Shown here piece by piece: positions 11,583-22,739 of a DNA stretch of 64,000 bases. Position 1 is the first letter of the stretch; each line of letters opens with the position of its first letter. The notes beneath the pieces are model-generated. The model had not been told where the DNA came from. It was given only the letters and a program-made list of their open reading frames with translations, and made no database searches. A program made the translations under genes and the position numbers. Source of the stretch: Dryocosmus kuriphilus (lineage: Eukaryota; Arthropoda; Insecta; Hymenoptera; Cynipidae); assembly GCA_038277395.1 (NCBI GenBank), contig CM076196.1, positions 135,792,730 through 135,856,729 on the forward strand, given 5' to 3'.

Positions 11583-11672
11583 AATGTATTGGGATGCCTG
11601 CCCCCACGACCAGCAGCACTCGCTTCGCTCGTGCCGCAAATGTCAGGGGCAGGCATCAATAACATGCTTATC
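11583..11672. repeat. GC-rich hairpin element 1
   Basis: The outer stem gatgcctgcccc / ggggcaggcatc closes around an inner hairpin gcactcgcttcgctcgtgc. It stands out sharply from the AT-rich surroundings and shares the CTTCGC loop style with the hairpin at 11738-11869 and with those at the R153 edges. Confidence 0.7.
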
Positions 11673-11737
11673 AACATTTAAAGTCAAAAAAAAGTAAAAT
11701 TAATAACGTACTTTCGACCGGCTATGAAGAAAAATCG

Positions 11738-11869
11738 TATATACTACGTGGCCCAAAAGTTGAAATCTCGGTCCTGCGCGAAATGCTGCCCTCGGCTTCG
11801 CCTCGGGCAGCATGACGCGCAGGGCCGAAAATTCAACTGTCGGCCCGTGTAGTGTAATATACTATTCCG
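11738..11869. repeat. GC-rich hairpin element 2 (~132 bp palindrome)
   Basis: Left arm gtatatactacgtggccc ... ctgcgcgaaatgctgccc and right arm gggcagcatgacgcgcaggg ... gtgtagtgtaatatac are complementary with few mismatches. Arms are about 60 nt and the loop is tcggcttcgcctc. The termini are gtatat/atatac. It could be a miniature fold-back element or encode a structured RNA. The overlapping 75-codon frame (11812-12039) is not credible. Confidence 0.75.
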
Positions 11870-13000
11870 GGTGGATCTTTTTTTTTGGACAAAGCTACAG
11901 TGGCGTTGAATTGAGGGATCTGCTCAGAAACACTAGAACTTTTTTGGCCGATAGTGCATCGGTCCCCCAGCAATATTTGTTATTAACTAACAGATTTTCA
12001 GTTCGTCATTCTTCATTCTTATTCCATTGTATTTGTTGAAATGTATCGAGCAATTTAACCGAAAATACAACTGTCTACTATGTAAATTACACGAGATAGC
12101 ATAGTTATGTTCAATCGAATTTCACGTGAATTGTTATTAATATATTAAGCTGTAGCTTGTACGAATGTATAGTGATGGTATGAAAGTGTATGTATTGTAA
12201 GTTTCAAAATTGCCAAATTGTTTCTTTCATAGTTGTCGTCATTGAGAGTCAGGTAACATCAGATTGACGCGAAAAAACCATGGTTTGTAATCGTTTCACA
12301 GAAGATACTTCTTAAACTTATTATCGCATATAACCCGAAGAAAATGTCCGCCATTAAGTATTTCAATAGTGTTCAATAATGTTTACTCATATATGGAGCG
12401 GCTGACATTAGTTAATTATTCTAAATTATGACTTTTCGATCATATTTCGAAAATTATGAAGAACAGAAGAACATAAATATCCTATAATGTTCAGGAATAA
12501 AGGCCTGGTTGATGTGTTGTAATACTCATGGAAATTTGCTCTATCTGTTCGAAAAAATTAACAAAACGAAAAACCCAAGCACCAACGGAAATCGAGCTTA
12601 TTAACTTAGAAAATGATAAAGTGAGGAAAAAATTAGGAAATATTGTCAAAATGTCCTAAGTTTCTGCATTTTGAAACGTTCCTTTGGGAAAAAGGAAAGC
12701 AATTAAAAAAGTTTAATTTATAAAATATGGTAAAAATTTTGTAAATTTTTTAAACATACTTTTTTCCGGATCGGAAAATGGCTCATATTTATTTGATTTA
12801 AAACAATTTATTTAAACAAGCTGGACGCACCTTTGGTGGTGGCAACATGAAGTTTCTTATTCTGTAGGATATGATGAAAATAATTTTGCACAAACTTTTC
12901 GGTGGAGTTCATCTTTCGTGAGTCCGCTAATTTTCACCGTTTAAAATATTCAATGCAACATGTAGTTTTAACTTTTCTTTTGTGTCTTGCTTGCTTACAG
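11870..13000. other. AT-rich region upstream of the hAT exon, first exon not found
   Basis: A hAT transposase of this type would need an upstream exon encoding the first half of its BED finger (the two cysteines). I do not see it here with confidence. The sequence immediately before 13001 is a good splice acceptor tract (ttttcttttgtgtcttgc then ttgcttacag). Confidence 0.4.
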
Positions 13001-13954
13001 TCAAATGCAAATGCGCACAATAAAAAGCGGCATTTCATGACGCAGCATAAAATGGAGTATGGGGTACTTGAGCCAGAATTGAAGAAAATGGATATCCAGA
13101 AACGGAAGAAGCCCGCAGAATTAATAAACATTTGTGCAAAAGTGTCGGTAGCTGACCTCAAATTAAACTGTGTGAAACTTGTGACAGTCGACGGTCGACC
13201 ACTGTCGGCAGTCAACGACGAGTTGTTCAAGTATTTTACCAGTTTAATTATGAGGGCTCCACCGGAAAACGAACACTTCACAATTGATCCCAGCAGCATC
13301 AGGAATCTGGTACTGGATTACGCTGATGACATCAGGGACCGCATCAAGGAAGAGTTGAAAGTGAGGAATGCTGAAATATTATTTTTCACTTTACAATGTG
13401 AATTTTTACTGTTCCCTTTTGTCATGAAGCGGGTACTAAGGGTTCAAAATATGAACCCTTAGTACCCGCGAAATGGTATTTTTGACGCTTCTACCCGACT
13501 AAGTGTCTGACAGACACCTGTTCCCTAAGATTCGTTTTTTTCTTATTTTCGTGCTATTTAAGAGATGTAAATAATCACACTCGTTTTCTGAATATAGTTT
13601 TATTACTGTAGGACAATAGCAACTATGTATTTAAAAAATTTTGAGGCTTTAAATTCGATTAAATCGAAATATGATGTCAGATTTCAAGAACTCACAATTT
13701 CGGATCTCGGTAAGAAACGTTTAATTCAGAAGAATGAAGAATTTGTATTCCTATGAATACGCTATTTTTCCTCTGTCTACAAATGATCCCCGTGAAGTTC
13801 CGCCCCCACTATTAAAAATGAAAACATTTTTTTACAGTTCTGAGTTCCTCTTTAATAGTTGTAGAGTTCTAAAAAAAAGAAATGTCGAAAAATTTAAAAT
13901 CCAAAAAAGTACAACATTTTGGAAATTATAACATCATATGGGAAATTTTTCCTC

Positions 13955-14235
13955 AAAAGTTCCACGAGTTCTGCTGAGAGTTCTGTTAGTCCCCCGAAAG
14001 AGTTCTATCGAAAAGTCCTTTACCATTTTTCGATCAAATCAAAATCCGAAATGCTACGAGACGTTGAGGGTACCCACAAATTTTGAGTTCGAAAATTTCC
14101 AGAGTTCCAGGAGTTCTGATGAGAGTTCTGTTCCTCCCCCAGACAGTTCTTTCGAAAAGTCCTACATCATTTTTCGATCAAATCAAAATACAAACTTGTA
14201 CGGGACTGTGAAGATGTTTATCTCAGAAAGGCCTA
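13955..14235 (+). repeat. Two copies of a ~138-bp unit
   Basis: The phrase agagttctg(t)...tcccccgaaagagttct, then cgaaaagtcctt and catttttcgatcaaatcaaa, occurs at about 13960-14080 and again at 14098-14220. The pair lies directly before the R153-like modules. Confidence 0.7.
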
Positions 14236-14239
14236 CATA

Positions 14240-14900
14240 TATACCACTGTTATACCACTGTTTGATACAACACATAGTTTTTTGATGAAACGTATAATGC
14301 TTGTTTTAATCAAGAAAAAAAGTATTGAAAATCCACTTTTCGGGTAAAGTAAGCGACATACGAAAATAATGTTCAGAAGCAAGATCTTTTATCTTAAAGC
14401 AGTCTACAAATTGTCGTAATACCATTTTTTGACACAACACATAGCTTTTTCATGAAACGTGTAATAGTCGTTCTAATGAAGAGAAACATTATCAAAAATC
14501 CACTTTTCGGGAAAACTGAGCGACACACGAAAAAAATATTAAGAAGCAAAGTTGCTTACCTTAAAGAGGCCTACATATTTTCTCGATACCATTTTTTGAT
14601 ACAACACTTATTTTTTTTGTTATTGGTCAACATTGGTATTAATAAAAATCAAGAACTCAATTTTCCCACTGATATGTGCGAGATACGGAAAAAATGTTAA
14701 GAAGCGGAATTGTTTATTTCAAAAAAATGTACAAATTTACACTATACTCCTTTTTTTGCCACACAGATAGTTTCCTTTGTAACAGTGAAAAATGTTATTA
14801 AAAATCAGAAATTCAATTTTCCGTTTAAACTATGCAGAGTGCGATATTTATGGAGGAGAAAGATTATGTATTTGAAAAAGGTTTACATATTTTCTTAACG
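14240..14900 (+). repeat. Four to five R153-like modules (~160 bp each) in the hAT intron
   Basis: Each module runs taccattttttgatacaaca - catgaaacg...ttttaatcaagaa - caaaaatccacttttcggg - gagcgacacacgaaaa - ttaagaagcaaagttg - ccttaaagaggcctaca. Starts lie near 14248, 14421, 14588 and 14746. The order of landmarks (GATAC-GAAAA, AAGTTGTTCACCT, ATCTACAAATTT, ATTTTTTGAT) is the same as in the R153 modules at 47.9 and 49.1 kb, but divergence is large. Confidence 0.6.
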
Positions 14901-15265
14901 AAATTGTGTCACAGGTCTCATACTTTTGTGTTTGAATCGTGAAAAATGTGTCTTAAAAAAAAACATGTTATTGTCGCTGAAATTGTAAAAGTAAAATTTC
15001 AAAAAACAGCCCACTGCCCCTTTTATTTTTGCAGAATTTAGATAATGTTATTGTATTTCTTTCAGGAAGTCCTCCTTTTAAGCGTGAAGGTCGATATAGC
15101 CAGTCGCCATGGACGGTCTTTTCTGAGGGTAAATATCCAATACATTAAAGAAAAAAGAATTAGGATACGCACTTTAGCAGTTAAAGAATTAGCTGACAGC
15201 ACGACAAGTGATTACTTGCTGTTAGTTATTAAAAGTATCCTAAAATCTTTCGAAATTAATGTATA

Positions 15266-15268
<3 letters not shown>

Positions 15269-15320
<52 letters not shown>
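15269..15320. repeat. (TA)n microsatellite inside the hAT coding region
   Basis: A pure TA tract of ~52 bp immediately precedes ttcatttacgacggacaatg (SFTTDNG). In related hAT proteins the residues just before this motif are usually Ile-Tyr, codons ATA-TAT, so the tract appears to have expanded from the coding sequence itself. Confidence 0.85.
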
Positions 15321-15322
<2 letters not shown>

Positions 15323-16810
15323 TTTACGACGGACAATGGGTCGAATATGTTAAGGTTGCGTCAATTAATTTCAGATGCGCAGCAAAGCATTGTAAATGTT
15401 GATTGTGGTGAGGATGAACAACAGCGTTCAGACGTAGACAACCACACAAAGTTGGATGCTTGCAATGCAAATGTGAACAAAAACGATGACGAGACAGACG
15501 ATAGATTAAAAGACGATATCATGTTCGCTGACGATAGTTTCTTTGCTGATGAGGAATTCAGTGAACATGAAGTACAGGAAATAATAATATTGAAATAAAT
15601 AATAGTGACACAGACCAGGGTAATTTTACTGAAGGAAGTTTAAAAAGGGACGACGAGAAAACGGAGACGATAACGACGCAACTAACAGACGAATATATAG
15701 ACGATGACATGACTGTTGTAGGAGTACGTTGCGGTTAGCACACGCTACAATTAACGGTAGATGATGCTTTGCGCGAAAAAGAGCATTTAAAGTTAGTCAT
15801 TGACAAAGCTCACAAAGCAGCAATCGAATTCCGGAAAATGTACGTCCTAAAGCGAATCCGTAAGTTTAATGAGAATGCTAAACTTACGAAAACCGTTTTA
15901 GATGTACCTACACGTTGGGGTTCGGTATACGATATGCTTGTTTCAATTTTAAAGAACAAGCATTTCGCTTTTGCACTAAAGCAACCGAACCTCAGCGATG
16001 AAGAGTGGAATGCAATTGAAACTCTTGTGAGCGCACTAAAGCCAGCGAGACATGCATGCAAATTGTTCCAAAGGGAACAATTGCTAATGTCGGAATTTTA
16101 TTTTCAATGGGAACGTTGTAAAACGGAAACATCGAAAATAAAATCTGACCTCGCTGAGGGTTTAGTGAAGTCAATGGAAAACAGGGAGAAATTTTTATTT
16201 GACAACGAGTCCATGGTGGCTGCCATATATCTTGACCCTCGTGTAAATGGGTCCCTCAGTAATGAGCAGGAAAAACGTGCCGAGGACCACCTGCAAAATC
16301 TCTTTAATAAGCTTGAAAAACGGCGAAGTCAAGCTGAATCCAGTTCGAAAGAGACTGGCGATGACACGAGTGTTATTGAATCCGAAAACGAAGTCGGTCC
16401 AGTCTCTCGGAACTCGGAGACAGTCTTGTACGAGAAGCTGAGGAAGGCAAAATTAAAGAAATTGCAGGATGAGGAATTCGCGAAACAGACGGACACGATT
16501 CGGCTCTTGCTGAGGAACTTCTTAAAACGGATGATGGAACCGAAGGAGAACCTATTGGAATATTGGTACATCATCAAATGCAGTGAGCCCCAGCTATACG
16601 AGCTGGCAATGATAGTTCTGGGCCACATCTGCCACTCAGGTTAGCGCGGAACGCCTGTTTTCCGGGCTGCGATACATTATGTCCTCTCTTCGAGGCAACT
16701 TGAAGAAGGACATAACAGACGCAATTCTTCTGATCAGGTCGAATGTCGACCTGTTGGAAGACGAGACTCAAGATAAGAAGAAGAAGAAAACATGTAAGCA
16801 TCAGTCTTGA

Positions 16811-17125
16811 GGTAATATTTAATTTTTATTTCTTTCTTTATAATTTCATGAAATTAAGATTATAATTTTTAATAAAGGAATTGTATAATTTCAAAACATC
16901 GAGCAGGAAAACAAGTGTTCACGTGCACTGTATTCGGTGAAATGTGCCAATTTTGCATTATGAAGCGCCTTCGGAAAGCAAACGTCACTGATGTCAGCAG
17001 CGTATCCAGGACTTGTATTCGGAGGGGGATGATACACGGAAAGAAGTCCCCTGTGTCTTGTATCATTGTACTATTATCGTTTGTGTGAATGTCGCAAATT
17101 ATAACTTTTCACGGACTAACTACAT
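16811..17125. other. Spacer between the hAT remnant and the Penelope-like fragment
   Basis: AT-rich to 16890, then a GC-richer stretch (16905-17060) without a recognisable product. A 65-codon minus-strand frame there has no domain features. No hammerhead core (CTGATGA...GAAA) was found that would mark a Penelope terminal repeat. Confidence 0.35.
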
Positions 17126-18102
17126 TTAAACTAACTTTTTTATAGTATTAACAGGATTTTTGTCTATCTGTTTGTAATATTTTTCATCAGAAAGAGCGAA
17201 CATAAGTTTCTTCGTGTAAGTGTATTTGTCAACAGCCAGCATAAAGTTGCCTTTGTCAGCTTGTGTGAGAAATATGTGTTTATTATCTCTGATAAACTTT
17301 CGAGTTTCTGAAATTTTTCAAAGTAATGTTAAGGTCAGTATGAGAAATTTTTAATTTGGTTCTTTTGAAATTGTTCATGCTTTGTATGAGTGGATTGCGT
17401 AGCTGGCAATTATTACTACTTGAAATATCTGTATTTGAACGAACATTATAATCGTTGTTAAAGTTATTAACATAGTTGTCTTTAATATAAAAATGTATAC
17501 ACTTTAGCAATTCGAAGTATGTGTTTTTCTTGGGACTGCATGTAAAATGAAAATTTCTACCTGACCTGACTATATCGCGTACATTTTTTGGAATAGGTTC
17601 AGAAGTAAAATTCATGAACCATTTGTCATCAGCATTATCATCATTGTTTGTGATATTATAGGAGTTACTTTTTTGAAATTGTTCTTTGTATTTGTCCAAA
17701 TATAACTTGTTAAATTTGTTGGTTTGTGAAGTTGATTGTTCATAGAATGCAGAAATTTGTTTATCTTGTGTTTCATTTTATTACTGTCAAATGTGATGTT
17801 ATTGATCGACTTGGTAGAATTAATTATGTGTGTAGGAAAACTATAATATCTTCTGCATAGTAATAAAAATTGAATATCACAATTGATCTTTTCAATTGAA
17901 CGTGAAATTTTAGTGAAATAAATGAAAGTTTTTTTATAGCGTCCATTCCAATATGTTCATGTAAATAACGAAAGACAGAAACGTAGAAGTCCTTGGCTGT
18001 GTAGTAGCCGTAGTCAAATTTTCTTTTGTAGCCGTTGGTTGTGTTGGGTGTGTACATTCTAAATCCATTGTCACCTCTCTCGATACTATCGGCATTAATC
18101 AT
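17126..18102 (-). pseudogene. Penelope-like element ORF fragment (N-terminal region to start of reverse transcriptase)
   Basis: Reading on the minus strand from ATG 18102: a 92-codon frame with RMYTPNTTNGYKRKFDYGYY and FYVSVFRYLHEHIGMDAIKK; after a frame break near 17800, a 138-codon frame from 17699 with DKWFMNFTSEPIPKNVRDIV and SGRNFHF; after another shift near 17280, the phrase FLTQADKGNFMLAVDKYTYT followed by a stop at 17126. The (W/L)xNxTxxPIP...V...GxxF block followed by ADKGN...VDK is the order seen in Penelope-like elements at the entry to the reverse transcriptase. The catalytic DD motif and the GIY-YIG endonuclease are absent, so the copy is truncated at its 3' side and dead. Composition is very Asn/Lys rich, in keeping with AT bias. 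Confidence 0.7.
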
Positions 18103-18113
18103 AGATCTAATCC

Positions 18114-18361
18114 AAATTCAAATTAAAGTTTGCTTTTTCAAGCTGCTCGTGGTCGATGTATAATATAGTTGGTTGTTTGGTTAATGAGAAAAAAGCACAA
18201 ACTTTATTTCCTTTCACCTTCCTTCCTTTCACCAAATTTGCTCGATTTTGATCCTACGTGAAAGGAAATAAATTTTGTCTTTTTTTTTTCTTTAACCAAA
18301 CAACCAACTATACTGTACATCGACCACGAGGAGCTGGAAAAAGCAAACTTTAATTTGAAAA
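18114..18361. repeat. Palindrome, arms ~70 bp
   Basis: The left arm (aaattaaagtttgctttttc ... gttggttgtttggttaa) and right arm (ttaaccaaacaaccaacta ... gaaaaagcaaactttaattt) are inverted copies with a few changes around a ~115-bp centre that itself contains a shorter inverted pair (ctttatttcctttcac / gtgaaaggaaataaa). It lies directly upstream of the Penelope-like ORF start, so it may belong to that element's 5' region or be an independent fold-back MITE. Confidence 0.8.
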
Positions 18362-18521
18362 TTTTAGAAATTTAGGTAATTTTGGAAATTTTGAAAAATT
18401 TGTGAAACTTCTCTAGGCTTGTCGAGATTATAAATATGCGTAAATATATACTCCTCCGTCGACCCAGACACTTTTTCAACGAAACAGCTTGGCTTTGTTT
18501 TTTTCAAGAAATTTTAAGCGG

Positions 18522-18616
18522 TCCATAGCTCAGTTGGTTAATGCGTCGATTATATTTATACATAAGATTAGGTATATTTTTAGGTATGTTAGGTAGGATT
18601 CAAATCCTCAGCGGAT
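18522..18616 (+). ncRNA. tRNA-like sequence with Pol III A and B boxes
   Basis: The phrase TAGCTCAGTTGG (about 18526-18537) fits the A-box and GGATTCAAATCCT (about 18596-18608) fits the B-box, followed by cagcgga and T-runs that could terminate Pol III. The D-stem and acceptor stem do not pair well (ggtcca versus cagcgga) and the spacing contains an extra AT-rich stretch where anticodon and variable arm should be. I read it as a tRNA pseudogene or the head of a tRNA-derived SINE rather than a working tRNA. Confidence 0.45.
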
Positions 18617-20130
18617 GCGATTTTTGATTTTTTGGTGCAATTGTGTAATTTTAAATATAAATTAATTGTGCGAATAATATATAAAACAATTATTTTTTGC
18701 CACTACACAACTTATATTAAGAATGTATATACTTGAATGGAATCTAAATTGCTAACTTGAATACAATATAGTTATAAATCAATAAAACGTAATGTTCGTC
18801 CAATAATATATTTTCTCAGATCAAGAACGCTCTTGATCCAAGCATACGGTGCCAAGTACTTTTTTTCTTGCACCCATTCCATACTCTATTGTCCCCATTC
18901 ATTGACTTGAACGAAGTAAAATTTACTTGATCCAAGAACATCTCCTTTTCCGTGTAGTAAAAACTAAAAAGTATTTCGCATCGTTAGTTGCACGCTTCGT
19001 GAGAAGAGGTACTATTTCGCACAGTTACTTTTACTGCTGTAAATAATAATGTAGACGATTTCGCATTGTATACCACACGCTTTCAATAGTATAAAAATGG
19101 ACTGTTTTTATTACAAACTACTGGAGAAGCAAAAGTTAAACTCTGCTATTGAAAAGTTTAAAAACCTCAAACCTTTGAAAATGAAATTACAATTTTTACA
19201 CAGTATAATAATTAATCTTTCATAAATTGTTGAAATCGTTGAAAAGAAAAGAATTTCATTCAAAAACATTAAATTATACAAAATTTTCACAAATTCTCAG
19301 AGAATCTATTTATTGATAATATTCTTAGTTATTCTCTCAATCGGTTATATAAATCCTGCATTCATCTCGTGAGGGAGTTCTTTATTGACAATAATTTACG
19401 CATTTTTAAGTGACTAATTTAAAAATTTAGATATTAGAAAATGTTTATTATGTATATAAACGCAACGAACGTGGCTCTGCCACCCTCATTTTGTGGATAA
19501 TAAATTAATTAAAAGGTAATAACTTAGCTGTTAAAAAAATTACTTGTATAGTACAATCAAAATATTTGTACCTTTTTGAGGGCACGTAATTATATTTTTT
19601 CCCAATAGTGAAAAATGGTATTGCATGAAACTGAAATTACTTCTAATGCTTTCGCGTTAGAGACCATTAGAGGCCTCTTCGACACTCCAGAAAATCCTGC
19701 TCTCGCTCTTTAGACGAGACTCTTCAGGTTCTCGCTCCTACGTTCCACTCCTTGAAAGAGCCAAACTTTTTTTTCCTGCGAGCTCCTGCTCTTGAGAGGA
19801 GTATTACTGAAAGGAAGGCAAGAGTCTCTGGAAAAGAGCTGAGGTGTTTGAAAATTTTTCATTTCAGTTCACCTCAGCCTACGAGGCATTGGGCTGAGTA
19901 AACATTTTTTTCGACTCGTGAAATGAGACCTACGTCCTAAAATGTATTGAACTCTCCTCACGAAGAGAGCAGGACAGGATATTTTCAGGACCCTTCTGTT
20001 TGCGAACTTTATTGCCCCCTTTAAGTGTCCCTCCACTCCGAGTCCGAGAGGAACGAATGCTGACCTGCTCTGTGAGACCTTTAGCCTTGAGCGAGAAAGC
20101 AATAGGAGTCCTATTTCTCTCCTAGTCCCT
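18617..20130. other. Non-coding stretch, no gene recognised
   Basis: Mostly AT-rich. 19650-20110 is GC-richer with several short inverted phrases built on gctctcgctctttag / gagacgag and acctcagcctacgaggca / gctgaggt, suggesting decayed fold-back DNA. A 77-codon minus frame at 20102-19869 has no domain features. Confidence 0.35.
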
Positions 20131-20582
20131 GGTTACGCGCGCTCGAAAGATATGTTTGAAAAATTTCTTGTTTGTAGGGATTTGCAATTTTCCTTGGTTT
20201 CCATTTTTTTTTTTACGTTCAAGAAAGTGAAAAAAGTCTTCTCAGTTTTTGATAGATTTTAGAAAGTGATTCTCTACGAAATAATTACAACTTAATTTCC
20301 CCTAAAATAAATAAAAAGTTCTAACGCCTATGTATGTATATAACAGGAGAATTATTTTCGGTATTTAGCAGCATTCTAGTTATAAAAATGCACTAGACAA
20401 AATTGACAAGTCAAAGGAATGAAAATTTCATAATATTTTTAAATTTTTTAGGTGTTTCTAATTTTGATTCCTTTGATTAGTCAATTTTTTTCTAGTGCAT
20501 TTTTATAACTAGAATGCTGTTAAATACCGACATCCTGGCAAACAAGAAAATTTTCAAACATATTTTTCGAACGCGCATAACC
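20131..20582. mobile_element. Fold-back/MITE-like element, 452 bp
   Basis: The left end GGTTACGCGCGCTCGAAAGA and the right end (reverse complement GGTTATGCGCGTTCGAAAAA) begin inverted arms that continue through tatgtttgaaaa and a second block gcattctagttataaaaatg around a short centre near 20440. The left arm has an extra ~170 bp (20178-20345) absent from the right arm. No clear target duplication was found. The right end abuts (TA)n. Confidence 0.7.
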
Positions 20583-20589
20583 AATATAT

Positions 20590-21000
20590 ATATATATATT
20601 ATATATCGACTTCAAATTAATTATGATTTTTTAGGGTTCCAATGTACTATTTTTCCGCGTAGGAGCGATGTCTGATTCATCGATTCTTTTTCGACACACC
20701 CTACCGTTTAGTATGTAGCTGCGGTAGGCAGTACATCTAAAATAGTCATAAAAACTTGGTATATGGATTCATTTAACTTGAAAAGTTTTAGGAAGGGTGC
20801 CAAAATATATGCGAGATATGGGAAGGAGCATAAAATAAAACTTTTTCGCTTTCAAGAGATCTACAAAAACTTGCTTTTCCATTTTTTGATATTTTGAAGA
20901 ATTTTTTGAGTTTTTCCAAAAATGCACATTTTTGTAAATATCAACAACTTGAAAAGGAGGTTCCTTACGTCCCTTTAAGGAGAACAACTTTTACTTTGGA
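20590..21000. repeat. R153-related fragment with the shared terminus
   Basis: Begins at (TA)n with the terminus also seen inverted at 3075-3200. It continues into a module containing atgcgagatatgggaaggag, aagagatctacaaaaacttg and ccattttttgat, matching the R153 unit in order. The 72-codon minus frame here is a remnant of that module. Confidence 0.5.
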
Positions 21001-21599
21001 CTTTTTTCGATCATTCAGTAGAAAAATGTCAATAATAAAAATATCTAAAAACTTTATTCAAAAGCTTTAATCGGCAAAATTGTTTTGAAAAATCCAAGTT
21101 TAGGAATTTAGTAATATGGTAAAAGATATACGAATCTAGTTATATTATTTTTAATTGTGCATATAAAGACATCAGCAACCGTTCTTCAAAATGTTATTTT
21201 ACCTCACTTTACTAAACTTGTCACCATATCTAAGAAAGTGATCCACCAAATATTTTAATAGCTTTTAATTAATAATAAATTTTTTTGCATAATTTCTAAT
21301 ACTAGTCATTTAAAAAAGAACTCTGTTTTTATGGATTTTGAATGTGTCCTATTGTCCTATTGTCAACTCACCTTATTTCTCAATAATTGAGCTAAAGATG
21401 AGCTTTGTCGATTGGGTAGCAAGTACAATATTCCAAAGTACTTAATTTACTGTGTATTTAACATAACACATGGAAAACCGGTACAAGGGTCTGTACTACT
21501 ACCTGTTTCACAATCTTGCTCCGACAAAAAAGCAACCGTTCTTGTAGCTTATCTCACTGCTCACAAAACTCGAAAAGTACTTTAACTTTAGACTGAATC
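21001..21599. other. AT-rich spacer, nothing recognised
   Basis: No ORF, repeat partner or RNA gene that I can support. Confidence 0.35.
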
Positions 21600-22690
21600 G
21601 ATTTCAAATCAGGCAAGTCTTACATTTGAAGTCGCAGAATGTATTCGTGACGAAATATATCGTTTTTGAGAGGAAAATAGGTGATACGTATTTTTCCCAG
21701 TTGCAAACAAAATTTTTATACGAAGTCATGAGTGTTTGAATTATTTTGAAGTTGGTTTCTCGAAAAAACAAAATGTTTTTCTTTAAATCTGTATAAGCTT
21801 TGGCGTATAAGAGATATTTGGGATTTTCTTCCAGATTACGGGGAAGCTTATCATCCTCTTTCAAAATCTGCGAGAAAAAATTTAAAAAGTTCAAATTAAA
21901 CAAAATGGCTGCTTCTTTTTCTAAAAATATAAACAGTTTGTTTTCTCAAAAACCCCATACTTACATTTTTCGTCGATTTTTCTTATTAATTTGACTTACA
22001 TAAGGACGACACTCTGTAACTTTTATACGGATTCAACTATTTTTGTTTCCAGCAGAATTTTTTCTCATAAAATCGAGTTTTCAAATTTCTCTTGAAAACA
22101 GCAAACACTACAAAAAAATGTTATTATTAAAGTTAGTGCTAATAGAAAAATTCTGAAAAAATACCTGTTTCTCTTTTGTGACATATCTCAAAAATGGATC
22201 TTCCAGAAAATCTTCTTTTCATGATCTCAAAATTCGCTGGAAAAAATAAAGAAGGTTTTCTTGAAGACTCCACCTGTTTTAGTTTTTTTAAAAATATTTG
22301 TAAAAAGTTTCTGCTTATATAAGGAAGGCATCTCATCATTTTTACGCGGGCTAAACCATGTTTGAGGCCAGCAGAATTTTTCTTTGACAGAAAAATTAAT
22401 TTTCACATTTTTCGCGTAAACGATGCAAGATATCACAAAAGACAAAAAGGTATTTTTTGTAGACCTTCTCACTACTGGCACTAAGTTTAATAATAATATT
22501 TTTTTGTATCTTTTTTTGTTTTCCAGAAAAATGCGAAAACTCGATTTTATGAGAAAAAAAATTCTCCTGGCAACAAAAATAGTTTAGCCCGCATAAAACT
22601 AACACAGCGGTCTTCCTTCTGTCCTGGATAAATCAATAAAAGAAATCGACAAAAAATAGAACTATCTGATTTTTGAGAAAACAAGTTTTC
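21600..22690. repeat. Dispersed repeat also found at 48.47-50.35 kb
   Basis: 22190-22690 matches 48470-48780 plus 49905-50010 in the same orientation (cttccagaaaatcttctttt, aagtttctgcttatataa, catttttacgcgggctaaa, tagtttagcccgc). 21600-21960 matches 50010-50345 in the opposite orientation (aggcaagtcttacatttgaa, ttcgtgacgaaatatatcg, aaatggctgcttctttttct). Internally, 22010-22090 is the reverse complement of about 22530-22600 (ctcataaaatcgagttttc). The local organisation is therefore partly palindromic. No coding content. Confidence 0.6.
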
Positions 22691-22739
22691 AGGAAAACTT
22701 CGAAAGTCGCGTGGAAAGCTAAACTCTAAAGGACGCAAG

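Larger units (their letters stand above)
13361..15065 (+). other. Intron of the hAT gene, filled with tandem modules
   Basis: The donor gtgagg at 13361 and acceptor ttgtatttctttcag ending at 15065 bracket 1705 bp that interrupt otherwise continuous hAT homology in phase 0. The interior holds two copies of a ~138-bp unit and four to five copies of a ~160-bp unit related to R153. Confidence 0.65.
13001..16810 (+). pseudogene. hAT-family transposase, intron-containing and broken
   Basis: Exon 13001-13360 follows a pyrimidine-rich acceptor and ends at GTGAGG. It encodes the H-x4-H end of a BED finger (AHNKKRH) and VTVDGRPLSAVNDELFKYF. Exon 15066-16810 follows tatttctttcag, joins in phase 0 and holds VDIASRHGRSFL, TTDNGSNMLRLRQLI, CG-HTLQLTVDDAL, VPTRWGSVYDML, FQREQLLMSEFY, AAIYLDPRVN and the C-terminal dimerisation motif VSAERLFSGLRYIMSSLRG. 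Damage: a stop after 15263 where a (TA)n tract grew inside the gene, stops at 15596 and at the CG* codon near 15737, and a +1 frameshift near 16628 just before AERLF. The dimerisation domain ends at TGA 16808-16810. No TIRs or 8-bp duplication were found. Base composition of the exons is less AT-rich than that of the intron. Confidence 0.87.

Noticed and set aside
16905..17100. Hammerhead ribozyme expected near Penelope-like elements
   Set aside because: No CTGATGA core with a matching GAAA was found on either strand here.
18522..18616. Functional tRNA gene
   Set aside because: A and B boxes are good, but the acceptor and D stems do not pair and the anticodon region is replaced by AT-rich sequence, so only a tRNA-like call was kept.
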